A stretch of DNA of 64,000 nucleotides from Mesodorylaimus sp. YZB2_4 (lineage: Eukaryota > Nematoda > Enoplea > Dorylaimida > Dorylaimidae), in the NCBI GenBank assembly GCA_030248295.1, contig JASANH010000754.1:1-64000 (forward strand). The letters run 5' to 3'. The notes beneath the pieces were generated by a model. That model ran no database searches, had not been told where the DNA came from, and worked only from the letters and a program-made list of their open reading frames with translations. Below, in pieces: positions 25,077 to 36,594 of this stretch. A program made the position numbers and the translations under genes. Position 1 is the first letter of the stretch; every line of letters starts with the position of its first letter.

Positions 25077-26027
25077 TTTTTCACTCGCTTGTCGAATGCC
25101 TATCGTCAGATCAATGCATTCGAGGTGAAGCTTTGTAATAAGGCTCGGAGACTTGCGCACTGCGCCCTTTAACTTAATATGTTTGACGGTGTGCTTTATC
25201 GCGAAACACGACCGCTTTGTCGACTTCTGTAACCAATCAAATTGATCAGTTTGTACCTCACGCGCCTTATTGTAAGATGATCAAATAAAAATATATTTGC
25301 GCTAGTTTATGTGAATTGTGACTTGTGTTTGCTTGTACATATTAGTTAACCTCAAGCTTTCAAACCCCCCCCCCCCCACCCAATTCTCGTAATGACTATC
25401 TGAACCTTACAAGTAGAATACATACATAGACTTGTGCGGAATAAATAGAGGTGGCTAAGGAAGTTAAAGGTTTTTAATACTGATCCGAAGTACAGTATAT
25501 GCTGATACAAGAGGCAACGGATGCCAAAATCACCACTACATCCACAGAAGACACACCGAGCGAACGAATTGATATACCTGGGGTGAAAAGCTAGGTTCTA
25601 CTGCAGCAAAATATCATTTTTTGAGCCAGCGCCGTTCATGCATATACTCATTATGCATACATGGATGTGCGGATATTTCATCAGATCATCACAGATAAAA
25701 GAATAACCTCGCCTCACAGTGCTCAAAAACGTCAATTCAATAAATCCAGCAGCATCGCTGTTCGATCATTCAAAATGGGCATTGCCAAATCATAATGCTT
25801 TGCAATAGATATTATAGAGTAAACAGCCTTCATAAAAGACTTAATGGCTTTTTCGAATCATACAAAATAAGTCATGCGTTATGAAATCATGAAATTCCTG
25901 TTTTTCTCCAGGATGCTTCGATTAGAGTGCAGTTTTTCTAAAAGCACTGATTTCAGGATCCGAGCCCAGGCTGCTTCTCTGATGCATTTCTGCTATTTTC
26001 GTTCGTGAGTACGCGTGACTTCCTACA
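25077..26027. other. Intergenic between divergent genes
   Basis: Contains a poly-C tract near 25366-25378 and otherwise AT-rich sequence with no supported ORF. Should hold the promoters of the DEG/ENaC (-) and secreted protein (+) genes. Confidence 0.4.
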
Positions 26028-27637
26028 ATGCTGCTAATAGTGTTGGTACCACTACTTGCACTTTCGTGTTCTAAGACCCTGGCAGACCCTGATTGCAGAA
26101 CTGCAATTAATGATTTCGACGACTGCATTGCCAATGCGGCTAATGAAAGCGAATCTGCCGTGAGGAGCCTGATTGAAAAATACAAGAGTCAAATCGAGCA
26201 GTGCTTCATTACGTAAGGAAACGAGTAAATTTTGAATGGTACCGGCACTATGCGCTCCTTGTAGGCACGGGTGTGATATTCCCCATCCGTCCAACGACAG
26301 CAGCCCTCAATCGACCAGCCCCAACATCTCCCATCGCACTCGAACTTCCGTCTGCAGAGCTGCTGTTGATGAGAAGAGAAAGCAGTGGATCGCAGATTGC
26401 GTGAATAGGAACAACAACACAGCCGAATTGCCACCCTGGCCCAAACCGATTAAGACTTTCGGAAAACGGTAAGAGATTTGGAAATTATGAATGAACTCTG
26501 CTTACAGGTGGCTTGTTTCAGGCATTACTTAGATACGAGGGAAATTCGGCCAGTCCTGAGAATAACTTGCAGTAAATCTTTGGGGAACGTGTCCCTGATT
26601 GGTCGCTGTATTTATGACATTTTTGAAAACCATGAGAACAGCAGTCAGCCAACTTTTAACGCCCCTTGCGAGGCCAGGAAAAGATGTCATGACGCGTAAG
26701 TCCTGTATAATACGCTAGGTACATCATAATTACTAATTTTGAAACAAGCTAAACCTAGTCTGACCGATAAAATTTCACGACCTGGCTTAGGGCTTGGAGA
26801 GCAATTTGACGTAGAGAACTTTCATAGTCGTGCAAGTGAGGGCTCGATCTCACAAATTCGAGCCTTGCAAGGGAATTCATCTCAGCGTTCTGGCAATCCC
26901 AACAATTTTTCTGATTCAGACGCGAAGAATGCAAAGAGACACTGAGGACCACAGCCCGTATCAAACTGGCGTGCGAACGAGCATGGTCGCTGCAGTTGAA
27001 GGAAGGCAAGTTGAACCTGACTGAAGGCTTGTCTGAATGCGACGGAGTTACGTTGGGCGGTCCATTCCGACGAGTGAGCAACGAAAGTGTTCATCTGCCG
27101 TCAATTGGAACCGCCAATGCAACGTTAGAGAGACCTAAGCGACAAGTTCACAATCAGACCCAAACGGTGACGACCCATGCAGCAGTGACTATGACTCCCA
27201 AACATTCATCAGAGGGATCAGTGACGACGAATGCAATTACGCCCAGCAGCCATCGAAACGTAACAAACTCACCCCCGAGTTCGGCACATGCTCCTATCAA
27301 TTCAATACCGTCAACAGCCCATGCAATGGTATCGACCCCACCTACGCTGATGCACCCTCCTCTTGGACACACCCCAACGCATCCTAATGTCATGGTATCG
27401 AATACGACCCTCATGGTATTAGCAGCGACCAATGCTGTCCATGCAATCGTCAATGCTAGCACTCCCATCAATTCGACTCTGCTTCATCTGGCATATGAAC
27501 TGATCAATGCCACCTACGCACCAGCCAATACGAATCGCGCATCTCTAATCCAACCAGTGAAAATGCCCTTGTGGAGCGCGAGACCACTTGATGCTTGCGG
27601 TGTTCGTCTCTTCTACAATGAGTATCTGCTTCTGTGA
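26028..27637 (+). CDS. Secreted cysteine-rich protein with Thr/Pro-rich tail (paralogue A)
   Basis: Four exons: 26028-26212, 26265-26468, 26522-26695, 26920-27637; 427 codons, all three introns phase 2. I do not recognise the family. A signal peptide (residues 1 to about 19) is followed by four cysteine modules, roughly one per exon. Spacings: C-x9-C-x25-C in exon 1; C-x14-C in exon 2; C-x12-C-x19-C-x5-C in exon 3; C-x13-C-x21-C in exon 4. These match the convergent gene at 28434-29763 almost exactly. After a dibasic RPKRQ site the last 190 or so residues are a Thr/Ser/Pro/His/Asn-rich tail with many N-x-T/S sites, as in mucin-like or surface-coat proteins. The end has an isolated cysteine. 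Function unknown; a secreted, probably glycosylated protein is the safe statement. Confidence 0.8.
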
Positions 27638-27729
27638 TAATTAGTGGGGTGATGCATCTTGATCTGGTTGGCGTGGTTTGGTGAGCTTTATGCAAGTACG
27701 AGTAGATTGTCGATTCGTGGGACGCAGAA

Positions 27730-27785
27730 ACCTACGGAAGTCCGGACTATGCACATGGCAGACCATACTTTTAAAGTCCATCTGT
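27730..27785 (+). repeat. Direct repeat, copy 1
   Basis: Shares TACGGAAGTCCGGACT, CATACTT and AAGTCCAT with the copy at 28004, about 275 bases downstream. Confidence 0.7.
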
Positions 27786-28003
27786 AACCCTTGCGCCTGG
27801 CAGTCTGGAAAATGAGAGAGGTAATCGACCCTCCCCCACCCGGCTGGGAGACTTCAGGATCAGCAGCGAGCTTCCGTTTGGGTGGGCTCGTCACTGGCGC
27901 CCACAGAAGGACATAAATACGGTAGCCCCGGCATGCGAGAGACTGCTATGCGCGCCTTTACACCAGTATGTATTTGTAAATGACCAAACATATGGTGGTG
28001 GAA

Positions 28004-28060
28004 AACGTACGGAAGTCCGGACTCTGCGCACGGCAGGCTATACTTTTTAAGTCCATTCCC
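28004..28060 (+). repeat. Direct repeat, copy 2
   Basis: Second copy of the TACGGAAGTCCGGACT repeat; the two copies differ at several positions, so the duplication is not recent. Confidence 0.7.
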
Positions 28061-28433
28061 CGGGTGTGGTGCAATTCAGTCTGGACGTTTCCTTGAGAAA
28101 CGTGCAGCTCATGCGAAACCAGCGCGCATGTGCCTGTGCAAGGATACAAGCTTTACTAAAAATTCATTACGAGTGTAAAGTTTGGCCAGATTTTTCCTGT
28201 GCTTCAGAGTCAAGAACAGATTTCAAAATCTTGACTTTTTTTGCCCCTCTCCCGATATTGCTATACATAAGTGCCGCGTTGAACTTCTAGTGCTAGGCAT
28301 ACCAAGCATTTATAGACACCAAACAGGGCCCTCAAGTTACTGCACATGACAAAAAGCGGTATCAATTTTGCTGACGTCACAATCATATTTCATTTGCCGC
28401 ACGCACCCGGTCTTCTATTATTCCTCACCATTC

Positions 28434-29763
28434 CTAAGACCCGTAGCGACCAAAGCCGAAGTTGGCTCGGTGATGTTCTTGGAAATTGCCACAAAGGTTG
28501 AACTTGTTTTTAGTTGCTCCACGCGGTGGAGGCGCACCGAATGCTCCTGATCCCCCACGCCCACCCCCTGATTTGAAGTTGCCTCCCTTATCACCTTGTC
28601 CCTTGCCTTCTTGCTCAGGATGCTGGCCTTCTAATCCACATTCTCCACCCATGGAAGGACCGTGATCGTGGTCGAGGCCTTGGCATTCTGGAACGCCCGC
28701 CGTCACGTTGGTCTTGGCCAAGTCCAGAATGCAGGTTTCAGCTTGTTCTTTCACATCGAAGAACTGGGTTAAACACGTTTTCGATAGACTGAAATGCGAC
28801 AGCAAAATGCAGAGTTCTTCATGGAGGAAGGCATGTATGCACTTACTGCTTCAAACATTTCATATCATCTTTGCAAAATGCCTCGAAATCGTTCTTGAGG
28901 CTCTTCGTGTCCGAAGTGAATGCTTTATGTAAGCATTTCGCGACACTGGTTCGGTTTACGTCGACAGGACATGATTCGTTAAATATGCTGCACAGGCGGC
29001 CCGGGTGCAAGCGATGCCTAAACTCAAAGTCATCATGTTATCGAGGGACGCCAGACAGCACCTTTCACTTACGGTTGGCTGAAATTGAACTGAATATCAG
29101 GCAACTTCAAATTGGGAAACTTCTGCTTCACGCAGTTTTCTATCGTCGTCCTCGTTTTCTGCATGAGGGCTTTTCCACACTGCGCTTTCTTATCGATATC
29201 TGGACTGCTTGATGGATCCTGGGCCGATGGGACTTTGCATTTATTGCTAAAATAAAGACATACAAAAGAAATGGCAGAAGTGAAACAGGCTCACGAACCA
29301 CTCACTCTGTAAAACAGGCCTCCAAAGTGGGCTTCTTCTTTTCGAATTGGGCCTTGATACGAGCCTCGTTCTGTCTGAATGCCTCAACCAGACAATCAAC
29401 GGCCGACTGATACTGAGCATTGCAGTCTTCCTTAGCACCAGTGTCATCACGAGTGGCCGGTGCAACAGGAGGCTCTTTGCCAGTTGAATTTGCTGGCGTC
29501 GATTGGCCACCGGGCTTCGGTGGGGCTGGTTGACCAGCGGGTTTTGCTTCTGCCAGGTGCCCGGAAGCATTTCCTGGTGCTAGTTGGCCAGGAGGCTTTC
29601 CTGGCGCAGCTGGCTCGTGGTTAGAAGGGGTATCTTTTCCAGCAGACTTGGTTTGGGCCTGTTTGGGGTCTGCAGCTGTAGAAGGTCCGCTGGCCACTTC
29701 TTTTTTATCTCCATGGCTATGGACGGCCAAAACTAAGCACAGAATGAGAGTAAATCGGATCAT
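28434..29763 (-). CDS. Secreted cysteine-rich protein with Gly-rich tail (paralogue B)
   Basis: Four minus-strand exons: 29763-29306, 29246-29073, 29017-28847, 28788-28434; 386 codons, all introns phase 2, as in paralogue A. The ATG at 29763 opens a clear signal peptide (MIRFTLILCLVLAVHSHG). A Pro/Gly/Ala/Lys linker of about 90 residues, absent from paralogue A, comes next. Then the same four cysteine modules: C-x9-C-x25-C, C-x14-C, C-x11-C-x19-C-x5-C, C-x13-C-x15-C. The tail is Gly/Lys/Gln-rich (GGGRGGSGAFGAPPPRG) with a few His and Cys, instead of the Thr/Pro tail of A. No known domain recognised. Exon number, phases and cysteine spacing together make common descent with A very likely. Confidence 0.8.
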
Positions 29764-31728
29764 AATGTTCAACTTATTGTTAGGCTTGGAACAGGCAACT
29801 ATGACTGGCTGACTGAACCTCCATACACCAGACCAGGTAATAGAAAAAGTGAAGTGTGACTCGATGCTTTTAGATAGGGTGCTTTATTATGGACATCTCC
29901 GAGTGATCACTGTCCCGGAACGACCATTTTACGAGTGGAATAAAGGTTGGCGTGGAAACGGGCGTCGACATTGTGCAGTCACGTTTCAATCAATTAGACC
30001 AGATTCCAATGCATAAACGAGCACTGAACTAGCCGAGCGATTTTTCATTTTTCTTTTTTTGCCTTCCATCGGTGCTAGGTGCAATGAATTTGAACATAGG
30101 CATGCGTAGGCGTGGATCAAGGGACGAGGCATGCATAAACTGCGACTTATGCATACTGATGGGTTTTATGGACAGAATTCCAAGCCGATTCTTGTGTCGG
30201 CTGTCTTATGGTCCGCTGAGGGCGTTTGGCAGTGAGTAAAACTGAACTGAACTGAAGTGCAATGCTCTCCGCCTGTCATTACAGTGCTATGCGATAAATT
30301 ACAGCTCAAACAAAATACACTCTGTGAAGCATTCCTCACCAGGGGTCCTCGTGGGTACCTACGAGCAGGTGCTAGCTTGAGTGAAATGTACGGGTAGGTG
30401 ACTACTAAACCAATTTAGTAAGAGTGACTATTTCTCACGAATTAAAACAAATTTCTCGCGAAGACAACTTGGCCATTTCTCACGAATTAATCTTGTGATA
30501 AATAACCGACCACGCCCTGGCGATTCTAAAATCTTATTTTAATGGTGGTCTAGGATGCTGACTGAAGGTATGGGCACCTTCGTGCGGAGATAAGCTTCAA
30601 TTCAAGACCCAGACTTTTTACCTTTTTTTTTTTCCCATTATTCCCCCAAAAATTTTTTTCTATTCAACCAAAAAAAACCAAAAAGGGAAAAAAACCCCAA
30701 AAAAAAAAAAAAAAAAACCAACCCTCTATTGACTATTACGTTCAATAATAAGAAAACGGTATGCGTGGTGAGTGTGCGATGCTTAGAAAATGTGCAATTT
30801 TACGCGTAATCTCCGAAACCCGTTCGAAATAACCAATTTTTATAGCCCTCACTCATCAGTTACCCGTATGTGCCCAAGCTCAGAGATAATCGAAATTTAT
30901 CTGCCTAGGCTATATTCGAGGATGTGTCACCTACCCCGGCGTGACGTTTCTCTGAGAGCTAATTCTTTGCCCCAGTTGGTTTCGAAGTCATCGTGTCGCG
31001 TGGCTGCTCAAGGTAAGTTGAGTCTCGTCCTACATTTGGTATGACACCCGGGCTAATACCTCGTAAATACGGTAGGCGTCCGCTCAGTATTTTGGCACAA
31101 ACCTACACTATACGCGCGCCACCTTTCATGCGGGAACTCAATAATTTCAAGGCAGCATCTCGTCGCCCGATGTTAGTTTTGATGGCGGAACGTTTCACAA
31201 ACAAGAAAATCGTGCATTCTCGCGCGTCGTTCAATTTCGAACTTGTGGTCGCGACTGAGCGAGACGTGTAACCTCAGAAGTACAGCAAGTGCATTTAGCG
31301 GGATTGCTTTGAAGTTGCCGCGCTCTTGTGGCTGGCCCATTTTGGCACAATGGCGGGCGTATCCGGCGAAGGGAGTGCAGTGCGGCACGACAAAGGGTTC
31401 TTATGGGCCGTCAGCTAATATTGACTCAAGTGCAACGAACAATGCACCCGTCCCCTCCTCGTGGACAGGATTGACGTTTCTGGAAGAAGCTTTGTCTATT
31501 CATAAGTCCTCATAGTCTAAATTGCTTCCTTCAATCTGCATTGATCAAGTTCCCGCAACTGGCTCTGTTCAAGTTTGGTGAAAAACATTTTCTCTCGAGC
31601 ACAATGGAACAGGAAAAGGCATTGAATGTGGAAAGGGGGCCAGGTGGGAGGTCTGCGACCATTTGTACAAATACAGGTTACAAAGAAGGGCTTTCGAGGG
31701 CGAAGAGCTGCGGGGGCGAGTTGCCGCA
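29764..31728. other. Intergenic, no gene seen
   Basis: About 2 kb with short, unsupported ORFs. A low-complexity block at 30617-30724 is listed separately. Confidence 0.4.
30617..30724. repeat. Low-complexity homopolymer block
   Basis: Long runs of T, C and A (including about 19 A) with almost no complex sequence. It may be a degenerate tail of a repeat or poorly resolved assembly sequence. Confidence 0.6.
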
Positions 31729-32067
31729 ATGGCGCCCATAATGGAAGCAAACACGAAAGACGAAACCGGTCGGCCACCAGCCGTCGTCTCTTTCGGGGCG
31801 GATCCTTTGATCTTGGACAGGGTGCCCGGTGAATGGAGTCCAATTAGAGACGGCAAACGGAAGCCGTCCCGCGCCCACTCCATCCACAGCATTCTGGGCG
31901 GTCGGGCGCGAAATTTGTTTGGCCTGGACGAGTCGACGGCGCGCATGTCCTCTCAAACTCGTTCAATGGACGCGCCGAGGTGTGAACAAATTCGAAGGCG
32001 CGTTGACACGGCTCGCATCGAAGATCAAAGAGGCCGCTCGTCACTCCTCTCCAAGTCCGAGTCGTAG
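31729..32067 (+). CDS. Possible coding ORF with a Pax/eh1-like octapeptide
   Basis: A 112-residue ORF from the ATG at 31729 in a GC-rich, CpG-rich stretch. Residues about 46-53 read HSIHSILG, close to the octapeptide (eh1-like, HSIDGILG) of Pax and paired-like homeobox proteins, and the flanks are basic and Ser/Arg-rich. No paired domain or homeodomain is found downstream before the TIKI gene. ORFs are open in other frames here too, so chance is possible. If real, it could be a terminal exon or a short separate protein. Confidence 0.25.
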   Translation: MAPIMEANTKDETGRPPAVVSFGADPLILDRVPGEWSPIRDGKRKPSRAHSIHSILGGRARNLFGLDESTARMSSQTRSMDAPRCEQIRRRVDTARIEDQRGRSSLLSKSES

Positions 32068-32744
32068 CTGAAAAATCGGCTTTTTTAATTAGGGATGCCA
32101 CTCATGCCGTATCAATTATAAGAGCAGGCCCGGCAGGTTATTTAAGCTAACCAAACGGCAGCTGACCAGCAGCAGCAGACGCTCCGGCGGTGGCTTTGAT
32201 GGACGCATAGGCAGCCGCCTAATAAATAACCGTCGCCAGTTCGTCGGTCGCCAGGTGCTCCGAAAAAAGCGTCCGTGGCTGGCGCCCTCCCATCCATCGC
32301 TATCTCGTCGAGCCGCGCTGGACTGGCGCCAAAAACAGAGATTCCGCTGACCCTGTCCCTGTACGTCCCGCGGCCAATGATCCAATAGTGGCTCGGCCGC
32401 GTCGACTCCACCGCAAGCTCGCACCTGTCCAATATCGGCCCGTGCTCCGAGCGCACCGTAATTCATTCGTCACCCATCCCTCCGTCGTCCCTTTTGTATG
32501 GCCTGGCCTGTTTACCGGCCCGACCAAGAATAGTACCGCCGCGACCAACGTCCATCCATTAGAGCCGACCACTCATTAGGACCAATCCGCGCCGAGGGGA
32601 GCCACCGGCCAGACCAACACACGCCACTTTCTCATCCCCGTCCCCACCCGATCATCGATCGTCGTCCTTGCGTTTTTTACATTCGCTGCCATGATTGGCT
32701 CGAATCGGGATTTGCTAATTGGGAAATACTAATATAATAATGCT
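32068..32744. other. GC-rich region upstream of the TIKI gene
   Basis: CpG-rich, with overlapping ORFs on both strands that look compositional rather than coding. Likely includes the TIKI promoter and 5' UTR. Confidence 0.35.
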
Positions 32745-35700
32745 ATGTCGCGGTCCGATACGCTGCCGCTGAGACGACCTTATTCGACATTCCCTCACAC
32801 TCGATTCCGAGGCCATTCTTCCTTTTATCTCCTCTTATCAGCCACTTTGGCTTTTTTGAATCTATTATTTTTTGTCTCGGCCGAACCGTCTTCGGCATCG
32901 AGTGATCTCCACCAGAGGAGGATGCACGGACAAGGACCCGACAAACCGTCTTATTGCCAAAGATATCGAGTAAGGTCTTGCCATTCAAACCCGCATTTTG
33001 CACTAGGCAACACGATAACTCAAGTGCACTGCCATTACCAGCTCAAGCTTTACTGCCTTTGACATGGTTTAAATTGAAATACCCCTCGCATATGGCTGTG
33101 CAGATAGTCCGCCAAGCCATGGGGCCTGTAACCTTCCATATAAGGCTGGTATTTTTTGAACCCTATCCAACTTACAACTTTTTTAGAAGGACCAGCCGAG
33201 TACATTTTTGTGGCGCGTCAAAAGGCAGCCAGCTGCCTATTTCTTCGGCACCATACATGTTCCGTACACGGAGGTGTGGGATTACGTCAGCATGTACGCC
33301 AAGGAGGCTTTCCGATCAGCCGACACTGTGTTCTTGGAACTGGTTCTGACCAATCCATCGACGGTGAGTGGTTTGGGAATGAAGTCAAGTTAGGGGACTC
33401 AGGGGGTGCTTGAAATGAAAATGCACTTTTTGTTGCAAGATCAGGCTTTTGTTGGAAATACAAATGGAAGAACTTGCATGGCAGGCTGAGGAATGTGATT
33501 TGATTGATTATGACAAAAGGCATTGCATGTCGCGCTGCATTCTTTTGATTTATGCTACAGACGTGTGGGGGTGGAGTGGCTACTGTACTGTATATCGTAG
33601 AGTCTAATTTCGAGGGTGTTTCAGGTTCGAGAATTATCGATGTGTCAGCTTTTACCCGGTGACGAACAATTACGCGACCACATCCCGTCGGACATGTACG
33701 AGAGATTGCAACGAGTGATGGAGCGCATGAAAAAGGCATTGCCCTCATTACTCGACCAATCCGATGTCCGTTGGGCTCATTCTACCGCCTACATCGACCA
33801 TATGTTTGACGAAATTACAGGTACGTCATTTTTATGGTGGGTTTCGCAATCGGGGCTGCCCTAAATTTGTATCAGTCGATTGTCTCGTCGGGTTACTGTA
33901 ACCGCAAGCACGAGGTTACACACTGTAGGCAATCCCACCCATTTTGGTTGGCGCGCTTAATTTTCCGCAATGAGCATTGATCTTCGTATCCCACGTGATA
34001 TTCGGGACGGTGGTGTATCAGGTTTTTCATAAACAAGCAAGGTATCAACAGGATGGGCGGGGCTGGTTGGATTAAAATGCAGTATGGGAGCGACGCGAAG
34101 AAAGTAAATTTTCAGTCACAGTTGCACACGTTTTTAAAATTCAGTATCGACTGAATGACTAAATGGGTCCGCAGTTGGGGCGTCGAGCTCAAGAGGGACA
34201 CCGCTGGAGGGCCGAGGTCAGCAAACCTTGCGCGGGCATTAAAAGTATAGCAAAAGCCATCGCAACTGGACCCGCTCAGGAGGACACTGGGCTTTGCCCT
34301 GCGGTGAGTGGTGTCTCCTTGATTCGGAATTTTGTCCGTGGTTCTGGGCACCCCTAGCACCCGTAATAGCAGGCCTACCAGGTGACACACGTGGTGTCTC
34401 AGTAAAGGCCAGAAATGGCCCCGCTTGCTGAGGTACTGTACTGCATGCGCATTCTAGGATGTCAATTCAGGGCAGCATTCCAGCCTTCACTCTCTCCCTC
34501 CGCCGCTGCTGTATTGCTGCCACCTCGTAAGGGTCGCCAGCATCCCAAATGGTGTATTGTTTTTATAATTTTTGGCTTCCAGCTGACACAGCCGTTCGGT
34601 TGATATGGCCAGCCAGCCAGCCAAGCAACCCGATCAGTCAACACAGTCCGTATACCACCCTAGTTTCGCCCAAGCTCTTACTGTGCAGTACCGTAGCTGT
34701 GATCAGTTGCATTTCAAAATGCGTGCTTTCCTTGCCGACCAAAGGCTTCTTTTCGAATGGATCTTGGGTTTACCCTGACCAGACACCCATCGATCACAAG
34801 CAGCTGAATCTTCTGAATTTCAGGCAACTGGCACAGGAAACGGCCCATCTGGGTGATGACCATGTTAGACACGTTGAGCGTGGACACATTTCGGCATCGC
34901 GGGGAGCCAACGTTGGACTTATATTTGGCTCAGGAGGCGGCCATGTTAGACAAATCGTTGGGACCGATCGAAAGTGTTCAAGAACAGTGCCACCCATTGA
35001 ATTCGTTGGACAAAAAACACGCTTTGATAGCGTTGAATCGGACATTGGCCAAACAGGAGGCTTTGGCCGACAACGAGTTCGTTACGTCTTCTGCACCAGA
35101 CAAACGAGGCAAATCGAGTGTCAGGGCGGTCGTGAGAGACCTCGTTGAGAATTACAATTGCGGGACACTGAACGAAACCATATTTTCCATTAATTCTGCT
35201 TTGTCTGAGGTGAGTTGGTGGCTGGCGGGTCCTGTGCCAGACTGCAGTAAGCTTGTGACATGACTTCGCATCGTGTAGGTCATGGAAAGCTAAACCTACG
35301 TGCTGACAATGTGTCTGTTCGAGTCCCCTGGGACCTTCCATCACCCCCTTGCTTTCAGGGTCTGTCGGAAGGGGACGCGTTATCTCAACCAGACTTCGAC
35401 ATCGAATCTTATTTTCGGCACGAATTGATCGATAAGCGTAACGAAAGAATGGCCGAACGCGTGCTGCGATTGATGGATAGCGATCGTGAGAAGTCCCTCT
35501 TTTTCGCATTCGGAGCGGCGCATTTCTTGGGGGCGCAAAGTGTGGTGGAACTAGTCAAACGAGCCGGTTACGAAGTCGAACCCGTGCCCATCTCCGGCTG
35601 GTACGATGAGGATACTGTCGTCAACAGGTAGGCGGGCAGAACGTGCTAATAAGACTGATGATGCCCATGACTCCGACACCTCGCCTGGCGCCGAACACGT

Positions 35701-36224
35701 TTAAGGCATTAATCTGATGCTATTTTTGGCGAGGGTTTAGAATGCTCATACGGACACAGCCTGTCCATCCCATCCATCTCCCACTCTACACAACTTTGCT
35801 CTGCAGGCGAAGCAAACACCGGCACTCGTCATCCCCCAACAAGCAGCCGAGGCGACAGCGTGAACGTAAACCGAATCCTCGCCGTCCATCCACCGTCCCA
35901 CGGCCCCATCCACCGCCGCCTAACGTGCCTCCCGCAGACTGGATGCTAGCTGGTTTTGGCGAACCAGAGGCCAGCACCCCTCGTCAACGCATCTTCCAGG
36001 AACTCTGGGTCCGCATGGACGGGTATACGCCACGACCGTGGCCCGCACTCGGCCAACAGAAGGCCGTCCAAGAAAGGCTGTCCAGCTTGATAGTGGCCGA
36101 CACGCCCAAGAGCTACGTGGTCGTCCAGTACCACCACTACCACGCGTCCAGCAGCAGCCGCCCCTGGCCGAGTCTGCCCTGCCTCCTCCTCCTGTCCTCG
36201 CTCTACCAATCGATTCGGCATTGA
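32745..36224 (+). CDS. TIKI-family membrane metalloprotease (Wnt-inactivating)
   Basis: Six exons: 32745-32969, 33187-33363, 33625-33820, 34824-35209, 35359-35627, 35807-36224; 557 codons, phases 0,0,1,0,2. Known TIKI proteins are membrane-bound proteases that cut the N-terminus of Wnt ligands. Residues about 25-46 form a hydrophobic signal segment. The catalytic domain starts STFLWRVKRQPAAYFFGTIH (first G-x-x-H, 96-99) and goes on with VPYTEVWDY, FLELVLTNPST, SMCQLLP, RGEPTLDLYLAQ, QEQCHPLN and ENYNCG. It closes with FFAFGAAHFLG (second G-x-x-H, 380-383). Both metal motifs are intact. The last exon is a basic, Arg/Pro-rich linker, then a conserved-looking FQELWVRMDG stretch and a hydrophobic end (PSLPCLLLLSSLYQ) that could serve as a membrane or GPI-anchor signal. 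Exon 1's start is inferred from the hydrophobic segment; ATG 32740 is out of frame. Confidence 0.9.
35317..35326 (+). repeat. B-box-like sequence in TIKI intron 4
   Basis: GTTCGAGTCC inside a 149-base intron (35210-35358), preceded by a short region that could pair as a degenerate tRNA-like fold. Possibly a small tRNA-derived insertion. Confidence 0.25.
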
Positions 36225-36594
36225 TCTAATTGACCCCGTCCTTTCGTGTAGCATTGCCTTTGGGTACGCATGAGCTTTCGGCTTTCCTAATATCACAAGC
36301 TGTGATCACCTTTTACTCTCTGGCTCCTTTGTTTGTACATGTGCGCATCAATGTTTGTACATTCATGATTCGATCTGTTAGATTCGTTATCCCTGAAGTG
36401 CATTCCTCATCAATAGTCCCCACTCGCATCAACTTAATGATCTGTATTGATCAAAACAAAAACGCTATTCTACGGAAGTAGTCAGGCTCAAAGAACAAGC
36501 GAATGTCTGTACCATGTAGAAATCATAGACCACTTCTTCACACGAACAATTAACCAACCACAGTTGACAAACGTACAATTACGCACTCGCTCAA
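36225..36594. other. Convergent 3' flanks
   Basis: Short AT-rich spacer between the stops of TIKI (+) and ZC3H18 (-). Nothing else seen. Confidence 0.5.

Larger units (their letters stand above)
27638..28433. other. Spacer between convergent paralogues, with a direct repeat
   Basis: Contains two diverged direct repeats (about 27730-27785 and 28004-28060). No supported ORF. Confidence 0.5.

Noticed and set aside
31517-32572. Overlapping minus-strand ORFs in the CpG-rich region before TIKI
   Set aside because: Open frames on both strands reflect GC-rich composition; no splice pattern or domain.
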